64,000 nt of DNA, from contig CM060962.1 of assembly GCA_030765045.1 (NCBI GenBank), positions 166,642,694 to 166,706,693 on the forward strand, written 5' to 3'. This DNA is from Tenodera sinensis (taxonomy: Eukaryota > Arthropoda > Insecta > Mantodea > Mantidae). The notes beneath the pieces are model-generated. The model saw only the letters and a program-made list of their open reading frames with translations, ran no database searches and was not told the origin of the DNA. Both the position numbers and the translations under genes were made by a program. Positions 12,961-26,075 of the stretch are shown in pieces (position 1 is the stretch's first letter; each line of letters begins with the position of its first letter).

Positions 12961-15578
12961 GGAGTCTGATCATAGAATGAGACTCCCATATGAAACAATT
13001 GCTTTACTAGTGAACACTGTAGTTGTGAGTTGAATATTCTGTGCTAAAGCTATACAACTGCATGCCTCTGACAGTTTATTTGCATGAAAAAATACTTGTA
13101 TTTCACTTTGGACAATGTCATGTTTACTTTTTTTATTCTCTATGTGCTAGGAAAGGCAAAGTTCTATGAGGCAAACATCTTTCGCCAATTAGAGAGAAGG
13201 CAATGCTGAGTCAACATATTTTCATGTGTATATAAGAAGAATGAGCTGAGAAGACCTAATGAGCCATTCATTATACTCACGGTTTTAATACACTTAGAGA
13301 AATCTCTTTGTAAAAGAGACACAGTTGCAGTGATTGTCATTGGTAGCAAGGAATTAACATAATTCACATTATGTTTACTTACATCTTATCTATTCTTTTA
13401 ATCATTAATGCAGTGTAAGTGTGAAATTAACAAACATTAAGCCACTAATAATGCAATGATCAATTGAAACTGTTACAATCATATCTGTTAGACAGAAATC
13501 ACTCTATTTCACAACCTACTTGTTAAGCTAAAGAGAAAATTCAATAATAGCTTTACTTGAGCAAATGAGCACATAGTATGCCACTTGGCCTATAAAAAAT
13601 GAATAAAAAAAGAAAGTAATTCAACATTTAAACACAGTATTCTAACGATTATGTGGATAGTGCGCATTCATCCAGCTATTTTTATCCTTTAGTGAATTCT
13701 ACTTAATGCTTCATATACACGAAATAGAAACATAAAAATTACATTAAGATTATTTTCAGTACAATAGGCATTGCACTTATGGTGACATACTCTGCTGAAA
13801 AGAAAGATCAACACTAATATGGAAATTTCAGAGTTGTAAGGGTTAACTGTGCGTATTGGCTTTCTATTACTCATTGACTTCTAACATGAATACACTTTGC
13901 ATGCCCTATTCCCGTTGCCTTGGAGAATGCACCTTTTCCTCAATCTGTTTATTTATCTGTGCAGCACATTCTGTTTATTTACCAGTGCAGGGGACTAGCT
14001 AGGATAAAGGAATAGAAAAAGGAAATCATGTCTTTCATATTCAGTATTTAGAACTTAAATACTTATTAAGACTTATTTCCTCTTTGATCAAATTGGTGAA
14101 GCTGTTTAACACAGCTCCATCTGAGAGGCCTTGGACTCTATTTTTTCTGTACTCTTATTAGAAAACATAATAATGCATAAATAGAGCTCCATACTAATAG
14201 TACTGCATACCTCCTTGACCAACACACATTTATCATACTATGAACTTAGCACAGTTTTAAAATTGTTTGATTACATTAAATAATAGCTGATAATGCAATT
14301 TGAAAAGTATTCACTAAAATAAAATGCAAGAACAGAGAATTCTGTGCATGCCAAAATTAAGAGAAATGCAGCATATGGAAAAAAAGGGAAAGGAGAAAAA
14401 ATATTATAATTTTGTAAAATAAAAATGTAAGAGAAAGATATGCATCTTATTATAAAAAGCTGAAGGATATAGACAGTTCTCAAAGTGAATAGTAATGCTT
14501 TAAAAGCAGTTTATGAAATGACTACCAGTGCTGCGTAAGTAAATGATAAATACTAGATCAACCAAACATCTAACCAAACATCTTTTATTGTAAAAACAAT
14601 TCTCAGGTAATCAAGTTTTAAATGGTGATACAATTTATAAATTATTTCCTGTTGTACCTCTGGTCAGACATTATTTGAATGACTCAATATAAGCAATAAA
14701 TGAACAGAAAATCTGGAAAAATGAAACTTACATTTGAGGAATAATTTCTATATGAATAAGTTGCTTAGCATAGAATGTTACTATAGAATGTGACAGTAAT
14801 GATGCCAGTGATTTAGGTTGGAACAAATATGTAACAAGAAGGAAAAAGACCTGGAAGTATGATGCTATATGACAAATTAGTAGCTTTCAATCTTGCATTG
14901 CAATGGCTAAATTTCGAGAGCATTTGAACTGCATTCTTCTTCTTGCAAGATGCTGGTTATTCATTGGATTCACTCTGTCAAATGCTTCTACCTCACTGCC
15001 ATACAATTGTTACCATAGTCATTGTTGCTAGCATCTGAGATTTGCAACTGTAAAATGGACATAGTGAGTATCCATACTGTTAGCATAACAACTTCCAGTG
15101 TCAGACAAATGATTAAGTGTTAGATATAATAGAAAATATGTTACAATCAGAAACTATGAGCATGCATGAAATAAAGAGAGAGAGAAAGAGAGAGATTGAC
15201 TTCTATGAAGTATATGATACAGGTATATCAGAGTCAAAACTATCTATAAATATGTAACCAATAACCCTAGTATTTATCTTGCTCCTATACAATACAAATA
15301 ATAATATAATAATCATGCAATCAGTATGATGAAATGACTGCATTTATGCAACATTTTCTCTTAAGTAATAAAATACAATATTCAGTGTGCAAGAAAAATA
15401 TGAATTTAATACAAAGAATGGAAATGTGAGATAAAATACATGACACAGTGTTACTCATTTCTTGCAGAAACGCAATTACTCTCATTCACTAAGTATTCAG
15501 AAATACTTTGAAGATAAAATGAAATTATTTTAAGGAAAACAGCTGCTATCCTCAAATAAATATGGTTAAGAAGGAATA
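12961..15578. other. AT-rich stretch, nothing recognised
   Basis: There is a short GA tract at 15175-15196. I could support no gene, SINE head or inverted-repeat element. Confidence 0.45.
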
Positions 15579-16443
15579 AAAAAATCTGATGTGTTGCACT
15601 CACATGACTTTCTCTATCTACTCTTGTACTAACCATTCTTACAAACTCTTATTCCAATATCTTCATGTTAGTTGAGATAAACATTCGCAAAAATTACCTT
15701 ATTGCTTGTTTTCTTGCACATGCAATGGGAATATGGGAATACATTAGTCTTTGAGCAATAGTTAAATCATTTAAAGCTTTCAAATTCCATTCTCTTTGCA
15801 TGGTTAACCTATAAAAAAATGAGTAGCAATGTTCCATTTGACAGAAGTATAAGTTCTCCAAAACTTACACAAAAAAACGAGGAATATCTCCAAAATGGTT
15901 CACTCTACAAAAAAATTTATTTGGACATAAATTGTGTGTTTTAGCAAGATCTACATTTTTTGTACAGCAAGATTTGATCTATCTCTTACGGTTTACCAGT
16001 TATGCAAAAGCCATCCTTGTAAATAGAACTTCATGGGCTATAGCCAGAAAATTCAAGATATACATTTCATTTGTTATAAAAATATCTCAAATATATGGCA
16101 TTTCAATCAAAATCGTTAGAGCCATTTTCAACAAAATAAAAATTTTCGAAAAATTTTCCATGTAAAGGGCAATTTTGGGTGGAGCAATTTTCTTTAAAAT
16201 CTTCATGCTGCATCCTTGAAAGACATTAAACTTAAATACCAACTTTGGTTTTTAACCAACTTTTCGTTTTTGAGTTATGCTGTCCAAAGACTGACAGACA
16301 CATATATGGAACTTTTTCTAAAAATACTTTTTTTGGATTCAGGGAGCCTCAAAACATATATTTCCGGTGAAATCTTGACATTGAATTTTTGGATGGAATA
16401 CAATGCTTCCTCTACTTTACTAAGTGTAGTACAGAAAATAAAA
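15579..16443 (-). mobile_element. ~0.85-kb abundant repeat, copy B
   Basis: On the minus strand it runs from the TTTTACTTTC-like start (here diverged, near 16443) to CAACACATCAGATTTTT (near 15579). It is collinear with copies A, D and F throughout. The plus-strand frame at 15932-16165 is alignable with one in copy F, but shared descent explains that. I see no evidence of coding. Confidence 0.8.
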
Positions 16444-18517
16444 ATTGAAGTTTTCGAGAAAATGAGCTAATGAGGTTAAAAACTACTTCATAAAAATTAG
16501 CTTTAGAGAACAGCAAATTAGAATGTTTTATTATACTACAGAAATATTGGAATTTTATTTTTTCCCAGCATTTAAATTAGTTTGTTTTATAGAAGTGTAT
16601 ACATTTAATGTTTAAAACCCAAATATTTGGAAGTAACGGAAACTTCTTGCAAGCTTTTTCAGTTTTCATAGAGATAATTCAGGAGATTATCTGGGTGGAA
16701 GTGATGTAGGTACATAGAAACCTCCTAAGAGGTGATTCTAGTGTAAATATGAGTGAAAGATTATCATGCCATTTCAACATTTGAGCAGAAAAAACAAGTT
16801 CTTGTGTATTGTTCATGGAACTCTAATAAAATACAAGAGTGATTAAGAACAATTGTACTAGAGTACATGACAGAACAGCATCCACATTTTTTGCATTTGG
16901 CTTTCTTCCTTAAGTGCCACAATTTATCTATTTTGTTTTTGACAAACTCCTTCTGCAAGAGTTAATGTATTAGAATTGTGCTCTGATCATCACCTTGCAT
17001 TTGATCTAGATGATTCTGGTATTGCTCTTGGGTAAGTATGATTAATACTTTATGTTGCATTGTTTGTTTTATTCCATTGTAGCCTAAATTAAAAGTGAAA
17101 CCAAGTAATTATTACTGTAATATACCAAAGTTAATAAAATGAATTTTGATTTGTTGAAATGCCACAAACTGAAAATAGTTATCCATTTTGTCTTTATTTT
17201 TTTTTTATTGAATACTTAAGAAGCACATGCACATTTTTATTTGGCTTTATGTGAGTGCATGTAAGTAAATCTTTAAATTAAAACATTGATTTCCTTTCAT
17301 TCCTTCACTCAAATTTAAAGTATTCAGTTTTACTGCCATTTGTTAATCTGCTGCAGATGAACTATCATGAAAGCTAAATATCACTATAAAAAATTAATAC
17401 CATTCCTGTAGAGTCAATTTTGGAAACCCACCACAGCTTCCGTTGTGAAGAGTGACCTATCCCCTCCAAAGAAAAGTAAATATAGCTTAAAGTCAGTTGT
17501 GCACCCTGAACATTCTGAAAATGTATGCAGCATGAAACAGAAATTATATTTACTGTACACAAATAACCCTGATCATTAGTGTTCCAAGAGGATTTATCCT
17601 TCCCGAGCAGAAACAGCCAGCAGAAGAGCTTACAAATTTTCAGTGCAGGGGTGTGCATTCTGGGTGTTTGATTTCATTTGATTGAAAAACGAACTAACTG
17701 TGTTGAATGCACATGAAGGCTTTATTAATAAACACGCACATAAACTTGCAAGTTCACCGAAGAGCAGACAGTTACTTATAGTTCTACCTCAGGGTATAAG
17801 CTAGGCTTACTTATTACTGTCCCAAGAATTACCAAAGGTGCACATAGAGTCAACAAGACCTTCTGACTTGGCACTTCTGTCAATACAAGAGGATATTCTT
17901 CATAATCTAAGAACTAGCCAAAACTTCTATGATGATGTAATCACTGAGTTTACCAGGCAAGAAAGAAGAATTTAGTTTACATACAAATAATAATTAATAT
18001 TAATTCAGTTACATGCATTATTTGTAAAATCTAGTACATTACTTCAAATTCGTCAACTATATGTTTCAATAAATATGTTATCTGTGAGTAACAGGATCTT
18101 TTTTGTGATCCCGTTGGTACATTGTCACAAAACTTCAAAATTTTTTTCAGCATACATTATACCAGGTGAGTCAGCTGCCCCTTATTCTTGAGTTTTATGC
18201 AATCTGCATTTTATACTCCAACATGAGAACATTGACTCCATTACTAGGTTCTACCTGCGTATTTAACATGGATGTTAAACACTCAATGAAATTAGTACTA
18301 ATATAGATATAGATTTTAATATATTTGTAATTAGACAGCTCACATTTGTACATCTGCAAATGTTCACTGGGACCCGCGAATATTACATGTTTAACAGAAT
18401 GTGGCCATTAGGTTTTAAATGAAGAACCCTGTAATTATAAATGCTTTAATACTATACTACTACTTTGTAGGGCCATAACCAGTCAATTTGACTGGTAACA
18501 TATGTTATCCTTCCTGC
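16444..18517. other. AT-rich stretch, nothing firmly recognised
   Basis: A short plus-strand open stretch near 16965-17033 ends in a donor-like GTAAGT. I cannot tie it to any protein, so it is not annotated as an exon. Confidence 0.45.
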
Positions 18518-18525
18518 TTCTACGG

Positions 18526-18647
18526 CAGGGCTGGGCAACTGGTGCTCAGAGAGTGCAGATTGCTCACAACCTTTACTGATAGCTGCATGTTTAGCAAGTA
18601 AAAGAAATGAAGGTAGCTCGAAGTATCACTCGAGTCACCTGGCCCTG
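18526..18647. mobile_element. Small hAT-type MITE
   Basis: The element starts CAGGGCTGGGCAACT and ends with an imperfect inverse (AGTCACCTGGCCCTG), about 11 of 15 matching. The 8 bases outside are TTCTACGG on the left and TTCTAAAA on the right, sharing five. CAGGG..CCCTG ends with 8-bp duplications are the hAT pattern. There is no coding capacity. Confidence 0.55.
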
Positions 18648-18825
18648 TTCTAAAATATTAAAAATAATATCTCCGTTTTCACTCACAATGCTCTATAGCA
18701 ATGCTCAATTAAAAAAAACAAAAAAAAAAAAACGAAAACATGCAAAAAGCGGGAATAATTCAGAATAATTCAGGTGTCAGAAACTCACAGGATAATGAAG
18801 TGCAAAAAGTGAATAAAACAAATTA

Positions 18826-19063
18826 ATGTTTATAAGGGAGAGTAAGGAATGAAAAATTCAATGCCATAGCTGGGATTTGAATCACATATCTTCTGTTCTG
18901 CATGCAGCTACTCTTAACCACTGAGCTACCATGGCAACATGCCAACATAGCCTTAAATTCTTCTTCTGATTTGCAATTTCCTGGTAGAACACAAGGGAAT
19001 TTTGCATTCAAGACACTTACCCCAATGATGACTTACAATTGTAAGTACTTAAGTCCTGGGCTT
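18826..19063 (-). mobile_element. tRNA-headed repeat (family b, copy 2)
   Basis: The minus strand reads GGTAGCTCAGTGGTTAAGAG (box A) and GATTCAAATCCCAGCTATGG (box B region), then the body reading cattgaatttttcattcc. Upstream of the head it shares the tgacttac..aagtactt block with the 0.4-0.86 kb copy, here uninterrupted. Confidence 0.75.
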
Positions 19064-19156
19064 CAAGATGTTTAATTAATAGTTTTCATATATCAGGCCA
19101 ATCAATGATAATTGATTGTTCTACATAACACACACAAACTGTGTGTAGGTAAACTT

Positions 19157-19280
19157 TATATGGTAGAATCAGAAATGAAAAATTCAATGCCATAGCTGTG
19201 ATTTGAACCATGGATCTTCCGCTCTATGTGCAGTTGCTCTTAACCACTGGGCTACCATGGCAACATGCCAGCATAGCTTT
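19157..19280 (-). mobile_element. tRNA-headed repeat (family b, copy 3)
   Basis: The same head and body as copy 2, in the same orientation and about 200 bp away. It abuts the I-type LINE fragment that begins at about 19285. Confidence 0.75.
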
Positions 19281-19284
19281 AAAT

Positions 19285-20121
19285 GATCATGTGCTCCATC
19301 ATCTTACAAATGCAACTGGTGAGGGAAATAGTATGGTAGCTGGAGGGGAGATGATGGTCCTTTCCAACTTTCAAAATGGGTATGATGGTGGCCTCCCACC
19401 ATTTTCTTGGAAAAGTACTGTCAACCCAAACATGATTATGGACCTCAGATCTCAAGCAGGAATGCCTTTCCTTCAGGACAGAGCTGTTGTAACATTTGCA
19501 TGTGAATACTGTTTGGTTCTGGTGCTGATAGTTGTGAAGATAAAGAATATATTCTGTCTGCTATGGTGAAAACATGATTGTAATCTTCAAGGTTTCTAGA
19601 ATGAAACATGAAACCTGGAGATTTTGCCTCAGTCTTATTTGGAAGGAACTCACGTGAGTAGTTATCTGAGCTAGACACTTGAGCAAAAGCACTGCCAAAG
19701 CTGTTAGCCACACCAAATGAATCAACAGCAGCTCTTGTAGCTGATTTAAGAGTGGCATGTGGGTCGATTTTCCAGCCACGCATCTTAACTTAGCCCATAC
19801 AACCATGGAAGGTGTATATCAGTTAAATGAAACTACAAACTTGTTCCACTATGCCCTTTTGCTATCCTTAAGTACTAAGGATACTTAAGACTTGGTACAC
19901 ATTTTCTTTTATTGGATTAGATTATCCAATGCAGGATGATGCTGGAAATTCCTAAGAGCAGGCCTTCAAGTATGAATGGTATTCCAGCATTCATCCATCC
20001 ACCAAGGGACAGGAAATCGATGGGAGGCAAAGTTGACTGGGGAGTAGATTGGTCTGCAAGAGAAAGGATTGTCTCTGTAAGATACTGGGCTGAAACATTC
20101 ACAGAGTTGTGCTTGTTGTAA
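19285..20121 (-). pseudogene. Fragment of I-type LINE ORF2 (endonuclease end to early RT)
   Basis: About 835 bp is collinear with 56400-57235 of the full-length LINE at 54108-60108, with many substitutions and small indels (for example a short insertion near 19448). The matched part covers the end of the endonuclease domain through the start of RT. Only broken frames remain. It shows an older member of the same family, or a close relative. Both ends are internal to the element, so it is a truncated relic. Confidence 0.85.
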
Positions 20122-20424
20122 TAAGCTGCAAACATCGGGAAGCAGAAGCTCCTGCTTCAAAATGTTGCCCATCATCACCCATAAAATATCCTTTCAACTC
20201 GAAATATCTCCCATAGTTTTTCCACTGTAGGCAAATAGACAGGAAAACAGAGCGAGACACAATTATGCATTGTTCACTGAATAATTCGAAAATGATTTTT
20301 ACACCTCTGTACTAAAGCTCTTAGCGCCTTGTCAATATGTGTGCAGACATATACTATTACTCATTGTGTGGCACTAATATTCATATTTATTACACTTAGT
20401 GTTTAAAAATTTCACTGCTTAAAT

Positions 20425-21090
20425 AAAAAATCTGATGCATTGCTCTCGCATGACTTTCTCTACTCTTGTACTAACTATTCTTACAAACTCTTATCCCTCT
20501 AACTTCTTCATATTAGTCAAGGTAAACATTTACACAAATGATCTTATTGCTGATTTTCTTGTATGTGCAAGGGGAATATGGGAATATAGTAGCCTTTGAG
20601 TGATAGTTAAATCTTTTAAAGCTTTGAAACTCCATTCTCTTTGCACGGCTAAGAGATAAAAAAGTGAACAATGTCCTTCCATTTGAGAAAAGTGTGAGTA
20701 TTGCAAAACTAACACAAATAACAAGGAATATCCCTGAAATGGTTCACCCCACAAAAAATTTTATTTGGACATAAAGTGTCTGTTTTAACGAGATCTACAT
20801 TTTTTTGTATAGAAGTCATCAAAAGTAAACAGGCTGTAGGCAGAAAATTCAAAATATAAATTTCATTTGCCATAAAAGTATCTGAAACATATGGCATTAT
20901 AATCAAAATCGTTAGAGCCAATTTTGAGAAAAATCACAATTTTCGAAAAATTGCCCATGTAATGGGTGGTTTAGGGTGGAGGAATTTTCTTCAAAATCTT
21001 GGTGTCACATCCTTGAAAGATATTAAACTTAGATACCAAATTTTATTTTTAACTGACTTTTCGTTTTTGAGTTATGCTGTCCACAGACAG

Positions 21091-21150
<60 letters not shown>

Positions 21151-21162
21151 GCACACACACAC

Positions 21163-21220
<58 letters not shown>

Positions 21221-21371
21221 ACACACACACACATGGTCGTTTTTCTAAAAATGCTTTTTTTTTTGGAATCAGGGGTCTCGAAACATATACTTCCGGTAAA
21301 ATCTTGACATTGAAATTTTCGGTGGAATACAATACTTCCCCTAGATACTATATGTAGTAGAGAAAGTAAAA
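20425..21371 (-). mobile_element. ~0.85-kb abundant repeat, copy C, with expanded (CA)n core
   Basis: It is collinear with the other copies on the minus strand. The short GT-rich core found in copies A and D is replaced by a ~140-bp CA array at 21092-21232, next to the conserved block reading gttatgctgtccacagacag. That makes this copy about 100 bp longer than its relatives. Confidence 0.8.
21092..21232. repeat. (CA)n microsatellite
   Basis: Nearly pure CA dinucleotides with a few CG and GA interruptions. It lies at the position of the GT-rich core of the ~0.85-kb repeat. Confidence 0.97.
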
Positions 21372-21814
21372 GGGGAAATTTGGGAAAGTTGACAGTAATT
21401 TTTTCTTCTGTAATTCCCATACTCCTGCAATTGTAATTCAGAACTTAATACTCATATCTTCGAATAAGGCCATATTATCTTAGTATGTATCATTTTAAGT
21501 TCACAGGCCATAGCAGAATCTGAAGAAGCTATGTGTGACCACAGTTAAACATTATTTTAATTGTGTTAACTTGTCACTTGTTGATTAAAGACCTCATTAA
21601 AACTCAGATCATAGTTTGAAGCATTTTTCTAAATCCTTTCCAACATTAAACATTTCTAAATTAATATCACACCCGGTGAGGTAGCTCAAATTTTACCACA
21701 AGTATATTAACCGATCACTAAATGATCTTACAACTTCTCTATCTTTGAGAAGTGCCACATTATCTCTAGGCAATTTTTTCTTTCTTTCTTTCTTCCTTCT
21801 TTTTTGTGTGTGTA
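21372..21814. other. No element recognised
   Basis: AT-rich, ending in a short pyrimidine (TTTC)n tract at about 21776-21805. Confidence 0.45.
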
Positions 21815-22075
21815 GTGTTGAACACTTGTTCTTATTGGATATGGCAGCACAGGTTATGGACACTAGAGATACATGAAATTAAATAACTGGGAAAGGAAAT
21901 CTGAGAAGGATACATTCCATTCCTAAGTATAGGGTACCTCACAGCCATTTGCCAGTTATGAGGAGTGAGGAGAGCCTGGAAAAACAATCAGGGAGAATGG
22001 TCCTGGCTGGATTTAAACTGTGGACCTCCCAGTCATGAGTTTATGTTTAAACGAGCTCAGCTACCTGTGTCAGTC
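21815..22075 (-). mobile_element. Probable tRNA-derived SINE
   Basis: The minus strand starts near 22075 with GGTAGCTGAGCTCG (box-A-like). AGTTTAAATCC (box-B-like) follows near 22015. The body then ends beside the GT/TTTC-rich tract at 21780-21820. The head is degenerate, and no flanking duplication was recognised. Confidence 0.55.
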
Positions 22076-22702
22076 TTTCTTTACACATGTGAATAGGTCT
22101 TAATTGTGGCACAGAAAGGTTAGAAATATTTTAAATAGAAATTACTCCCTAATTGCCCTTAAATAAACTAATTTGCCCCTGTATCCATATGTATAGTTCT
22201 ATTTTCATGGAATAAACATTCTATTTTTGCACTCGAAAACACAGTTTTTATTTTTAACCAAGAAGGCATAAACAATACAGGCAATGTTAAGCTTCTTTAA
22301 TGAGATTCAACCACAGCTTGCAGCCCATAATTTATAAAAATCTATAAGATAAAACTTTAGATATCTATCTACAGCACAGATATTCATACTGTTTTCTCAT
22401 TTTCCATTCAGGCATCAAGCTATATACATCTACAATACAGAAAGCATGCGTTTTGTTACCTGTAGTGCCATCACATCCGTCTTTATGTGAAGTGCATCCC
22501 CCATCAGTGTCGCCATCTACAGGCATACCAACACATACACATACATACTAACTGTGGTGGTTTTGGAGAGGAAAGGCCTCTAAAATGTGTTGTTAATAAA
22601 TGTCAGAAAAATTGAGGACATAGTTGGGTTCCACTACATTCTAGTTGTGTTACATTCCCAAGTTTGTGGCTCTCCTATTGTATTACCTTATGACAAACTA
22701 CA

Positions 22703-23559
22703 GACTGTCCCAAATTGATGTATACACACTCTGAAATGTTATTTCTCAGCAACAAAGTGAGAAAGAAATGCAATTTTTGTTGTGTATGATCCAGAAGGCA
22801 CTGGGAAAGCATAGCAACAAATTCATAACTCTACATGTGTTCATAAACAAACATGGTCATGAGATTATCATTCGATGAACGTAAGTGGTTACTGACGTAT
22901 TATTGGAAGGTAGAGAATTAACCTGTACAATTGTGTGTATGGGGCTAAGGAAAACCCACACATCTTTGAAGAAAATGCTGTAAGTTTTCCAGGAGTAACC
23001 TTATGGTGTAGGCTGCCATTCAAACTATTATTGGGCCCTACTTCTACGAAGAGACTGTCACGACTTAAACTTCCTTGCAAATGTTGGAAATCATGATTCA
23101 ATGTCTTAATGATCTCTTTGAGAATCCAAATGAGGTTTAATTCTAACAAGACGGGGCTCCACCTCACTCTCATATTGCTGTGAGAAATTTTCTTGATTGC
23201 ATATTCAATCAGTGATGGATAGGATGAAGAGGAAGTGCAAAGGAATTAGCATTTCCATCTCCCGAATTAACCCCTCTGACTTCTACATATGGGTACCCAC
23301 AAAACCACAGACACTGTAGGAAATAAGAGATCAGACTGAACATGCCATCAATGGTATTCTATTAGCAACAATCCAGATGGTATGTCACTCTGTTCAACAT
23401 CATTGATGGGAATGTATTGTGGTAGAAGGTGGACATTTTGAATATGTACGAGCTTAAGGAAGTTTAAGGAATGGAACACAACAAAAATTGTATGTCTGTC
23501 TCATAACGTTGCTGAGAAATACCACTTCAATGTGTGTATACATCAATTTGGGACACTCT
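22703..23559 (+). mobile_element. IS630/mariner-like DNA transposon with ~50-bp TIRs, decayed transposase
   Basis: TGTCCCAAATTGATGTATAC near 22706 and its inverse near 23553 belong to terminal inverted repeats of about 50 bp. These include the inner ttatttctcagcaac. The plus strand between them retains a broken DDE-type transposase. QDGAPPH (about 23149) carries a catalytic-type Asp. RNFLD and a WIG..RG remnant follow, and SPELTPL stands where the family has SPDLTPLDF. The reading frame is closed by stops and shifts. The element is short (~0.86 kb), so the N-terminal DNA-binding part is mostly lost. Confidence 0.8.
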
Positions 23560-25569
23560 ATATTATTACAAAAAATGGTCTACCTAACACTATTCCCATT
23601 TTTGTGTATCTAACTGTGCAAATAGAATCAAATTATGAAAAAATAAGAAGCACACATTTTTCAGATGTCTAATAGTGGTGCTGGGTTAACCATTACCTCT
23701 AAATATTGGAAAAAAATATAAACAGTGACGCACAAATTGGCTAGCTAGTTCTGATAATCTAAAAGTCAAGTTCAAAATTACTGATTTTTTGCCATTACAC
23801 AAAGTATTTTTTCATCTGTTCTTATTGCACACTCTCTTAGCAGCAAACTCCTTTCATCACTTTTATATATGAGGTAAGTTTTATACTAGTATGTATATAT
23901 ACATTTTTGCATTAAACGTAAATACATTATATAATAATGCCTATAACTACAATCCCATTTATTTATTTATTTATTTTGAAAACAGTGATGCAGTTTATTT
24001 TATACTAACATCATGTTATTAAAATATAATGGTGACAAGTATAAGGCAACACACAGTTATGACAGGAACTCTGCTTGTCCCTCATTTTCATCTTGTTCTC
24101 TCTTCATCCTTCACCTACAGCTTGGCTGCTTCTATACGAATGTCATAAAGTTACAGACTCTGTCACAGCTGCAGAGCCTTTTTTTGGACATGTACTGGGA
24201 AACACGCTGTTTGCCAGAACAGTCAGATATTCATAGCTTCTTAAATTCCAGCACCAGATTTCTCATGGAAATTGTTACTACAATAAACATATGTTCATCA
24301 TAGATGATGTTGGAAGTTATGATCTTGTGCTGACACTCTTACACCTTTTATGATAATTTTCAATAACATTTATTAATTCTTCTTGGCCATGTAAATAAAA
24401 TGTAAATAAAATTAAACATAAGTCAATAGACCAGTTATTAATACCCAACATCCAATTTTATTGTTGAAATTAACCTTATGCATGATTGCAATTCCTGAAT
24501 GACAGTTATCTTACAGGGTTGTTATTTTAAAAGTTTAGTGGTATTCCAAGCCAGTTTGCAAAATTTCTAATTCCTGTCTATGGTTTCTTTGTACTTGGTT
24601 CTAACTTTCCTCTGACGTCATCAAACTTTTCCCCTGTAAAGACATGGTGATTTACTTTTGTTTTCTTGTCAAGAACAGATCCTTATCCCTAAATCTATTC
24701 ACAAGATTATGAATTGTTTCTCTGTGAGGTGCACAAATAGAAGGAATCTGTCTATAAAAGCCATCCCACTCCTTTACAAGAGTTTATCACATAGGAATCA
24801 TATATGAAAATTATATGTGCTAAAGTAAATGAATTTTGGGCATTATAAAAGCACTAACACATAACATTGATACAGATGATCTCACACTGTATCAACCTCT
24901 GCACAAAGATTGTAGTAAGCTTATTACCTGGCATATGGAGAGGAGGGAAAGTGGAGAGGGAATGGAATTGGTTAAAAACAACACAGTGCAGGTCAAGCAA
25001 GTTTCCTTAATACAGTCATGTGTTGAAATGAAGGCTCTGTAGTGGCTCTGCCATGTGGCAAGCCTGGGTCAGAAGTAATTTCTCTCTGGTAATGTTCTTT
25101 GGCTTCCCAGGGTGAATATTGGGTAAGTTTAAGCTATGATGGACTCTGCACTTATATCTCTTTGCTCTGTTTCTGCTTGTTGTTACTTCTGTCTCTTATT
25201 TCCTTAAAACCCCATATAGAAGGTGTTATCTTGAGAAGGATTTTATGACAAAATGTTAAGGTAGCCCCATGCCAAGAGAATTTATGTATTTGCTAAAATG
25301 GTTAGAGCATTATTTGAACTTGGTTTATATTTATTTGTATTGAATTTAAAGTGAAATGTTGTATTTATTTATTTGTTTATTGGTATATTTATGTGTTTAA
25401 TATGTCTGGAACAGAATTTAAATACTCAATCAGAATAACAAAAATATGTAATTTATCTTACCTACATTAAGTCACCATCCAGCCATAGAGAAATATAACT
25501 GAGTACATCCTGTTACTTTTCACCATGTAAACCCTAACAATATATAAGAAAATTTTCCAAATATTATAG
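23560..25569. other. AT-rich stretch, nothing recognised
   Basis: The plus frame at 24013-24303 (96 codons) has no recognisable domain. No SINE head or TIR pair was found. Confidence 0.4.
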
Positions 25570-26075
25570 TTTCAGCTTCACATCAGTGCAGTCATGTTTC
25601 AGATATTCATGTTTTATAAGAATAATATATAACCTCACATCAAGAGAATCGTGTAAAGAAACATTTATTCAAAGCAACATGTTAACATTATACTCACTGC
25701 AAGCATATCGCATGATTCTGCTCACTAATGATAAACAGTTAACCAAAAATAATGATCTGCACTATTATAATATCAGAAATAAAACTGATTATCTTAAATT
25801 TATACGTGTTGAAAAGTAACCAACAAAGATCCAATGTGATGGGAATTAAATTGTATAATAAATTACCTGCAACATTAAGGGTAGTAAATGGTACAATATC
25901 TAAATGCCAACTGAATAAATTCCTTGTATGTAAATGTCTGTATAATCTTAATAAATTATAACTAATTATTTAACAGTGGTGTCTTTAAAGGATTAAAGCA
26001 CTGACTTATATCATACTGTACTTATATGTATTTATTGCATAAGAATCTACAACTAATAAAATTTGAATTTGAAGA
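25570..26075 (+). pseudogene. 3' end of a Jockey/CR1-group LINE
   Basis: Two overlapping plus frames, with a frameshift near 25800-25820, encode the typical C-terminus of LINE ORF2. SRESCKETF is followed by a DLHYYNIRNKTDYL block, then GIKLYNKLPATLR and a final KFLVCKCLYNL. The tail reads aataaaatttgaatttgaa, a short (TTGAA)n-type 3' end, near 26057-26075. The same landmarks occur in the LINE at 30188-32755, but the sequences are different families. The rest of the element is absent. Confidence 0.8.

Noticed and set aside
15932..16165. Conserved ORF shared by copies B and F of the ~0.85-kb repeat (also 49341-49547)
   Set aside because: Similarity follows from shared repeat descent. Other copies have stops in this frame, and there is no domain.
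16965..17041. Host exon ending at a GTAAGT donor
   Set aside because: It is too short, has no recognisable protein and no matching acceptor or partner exon was found.
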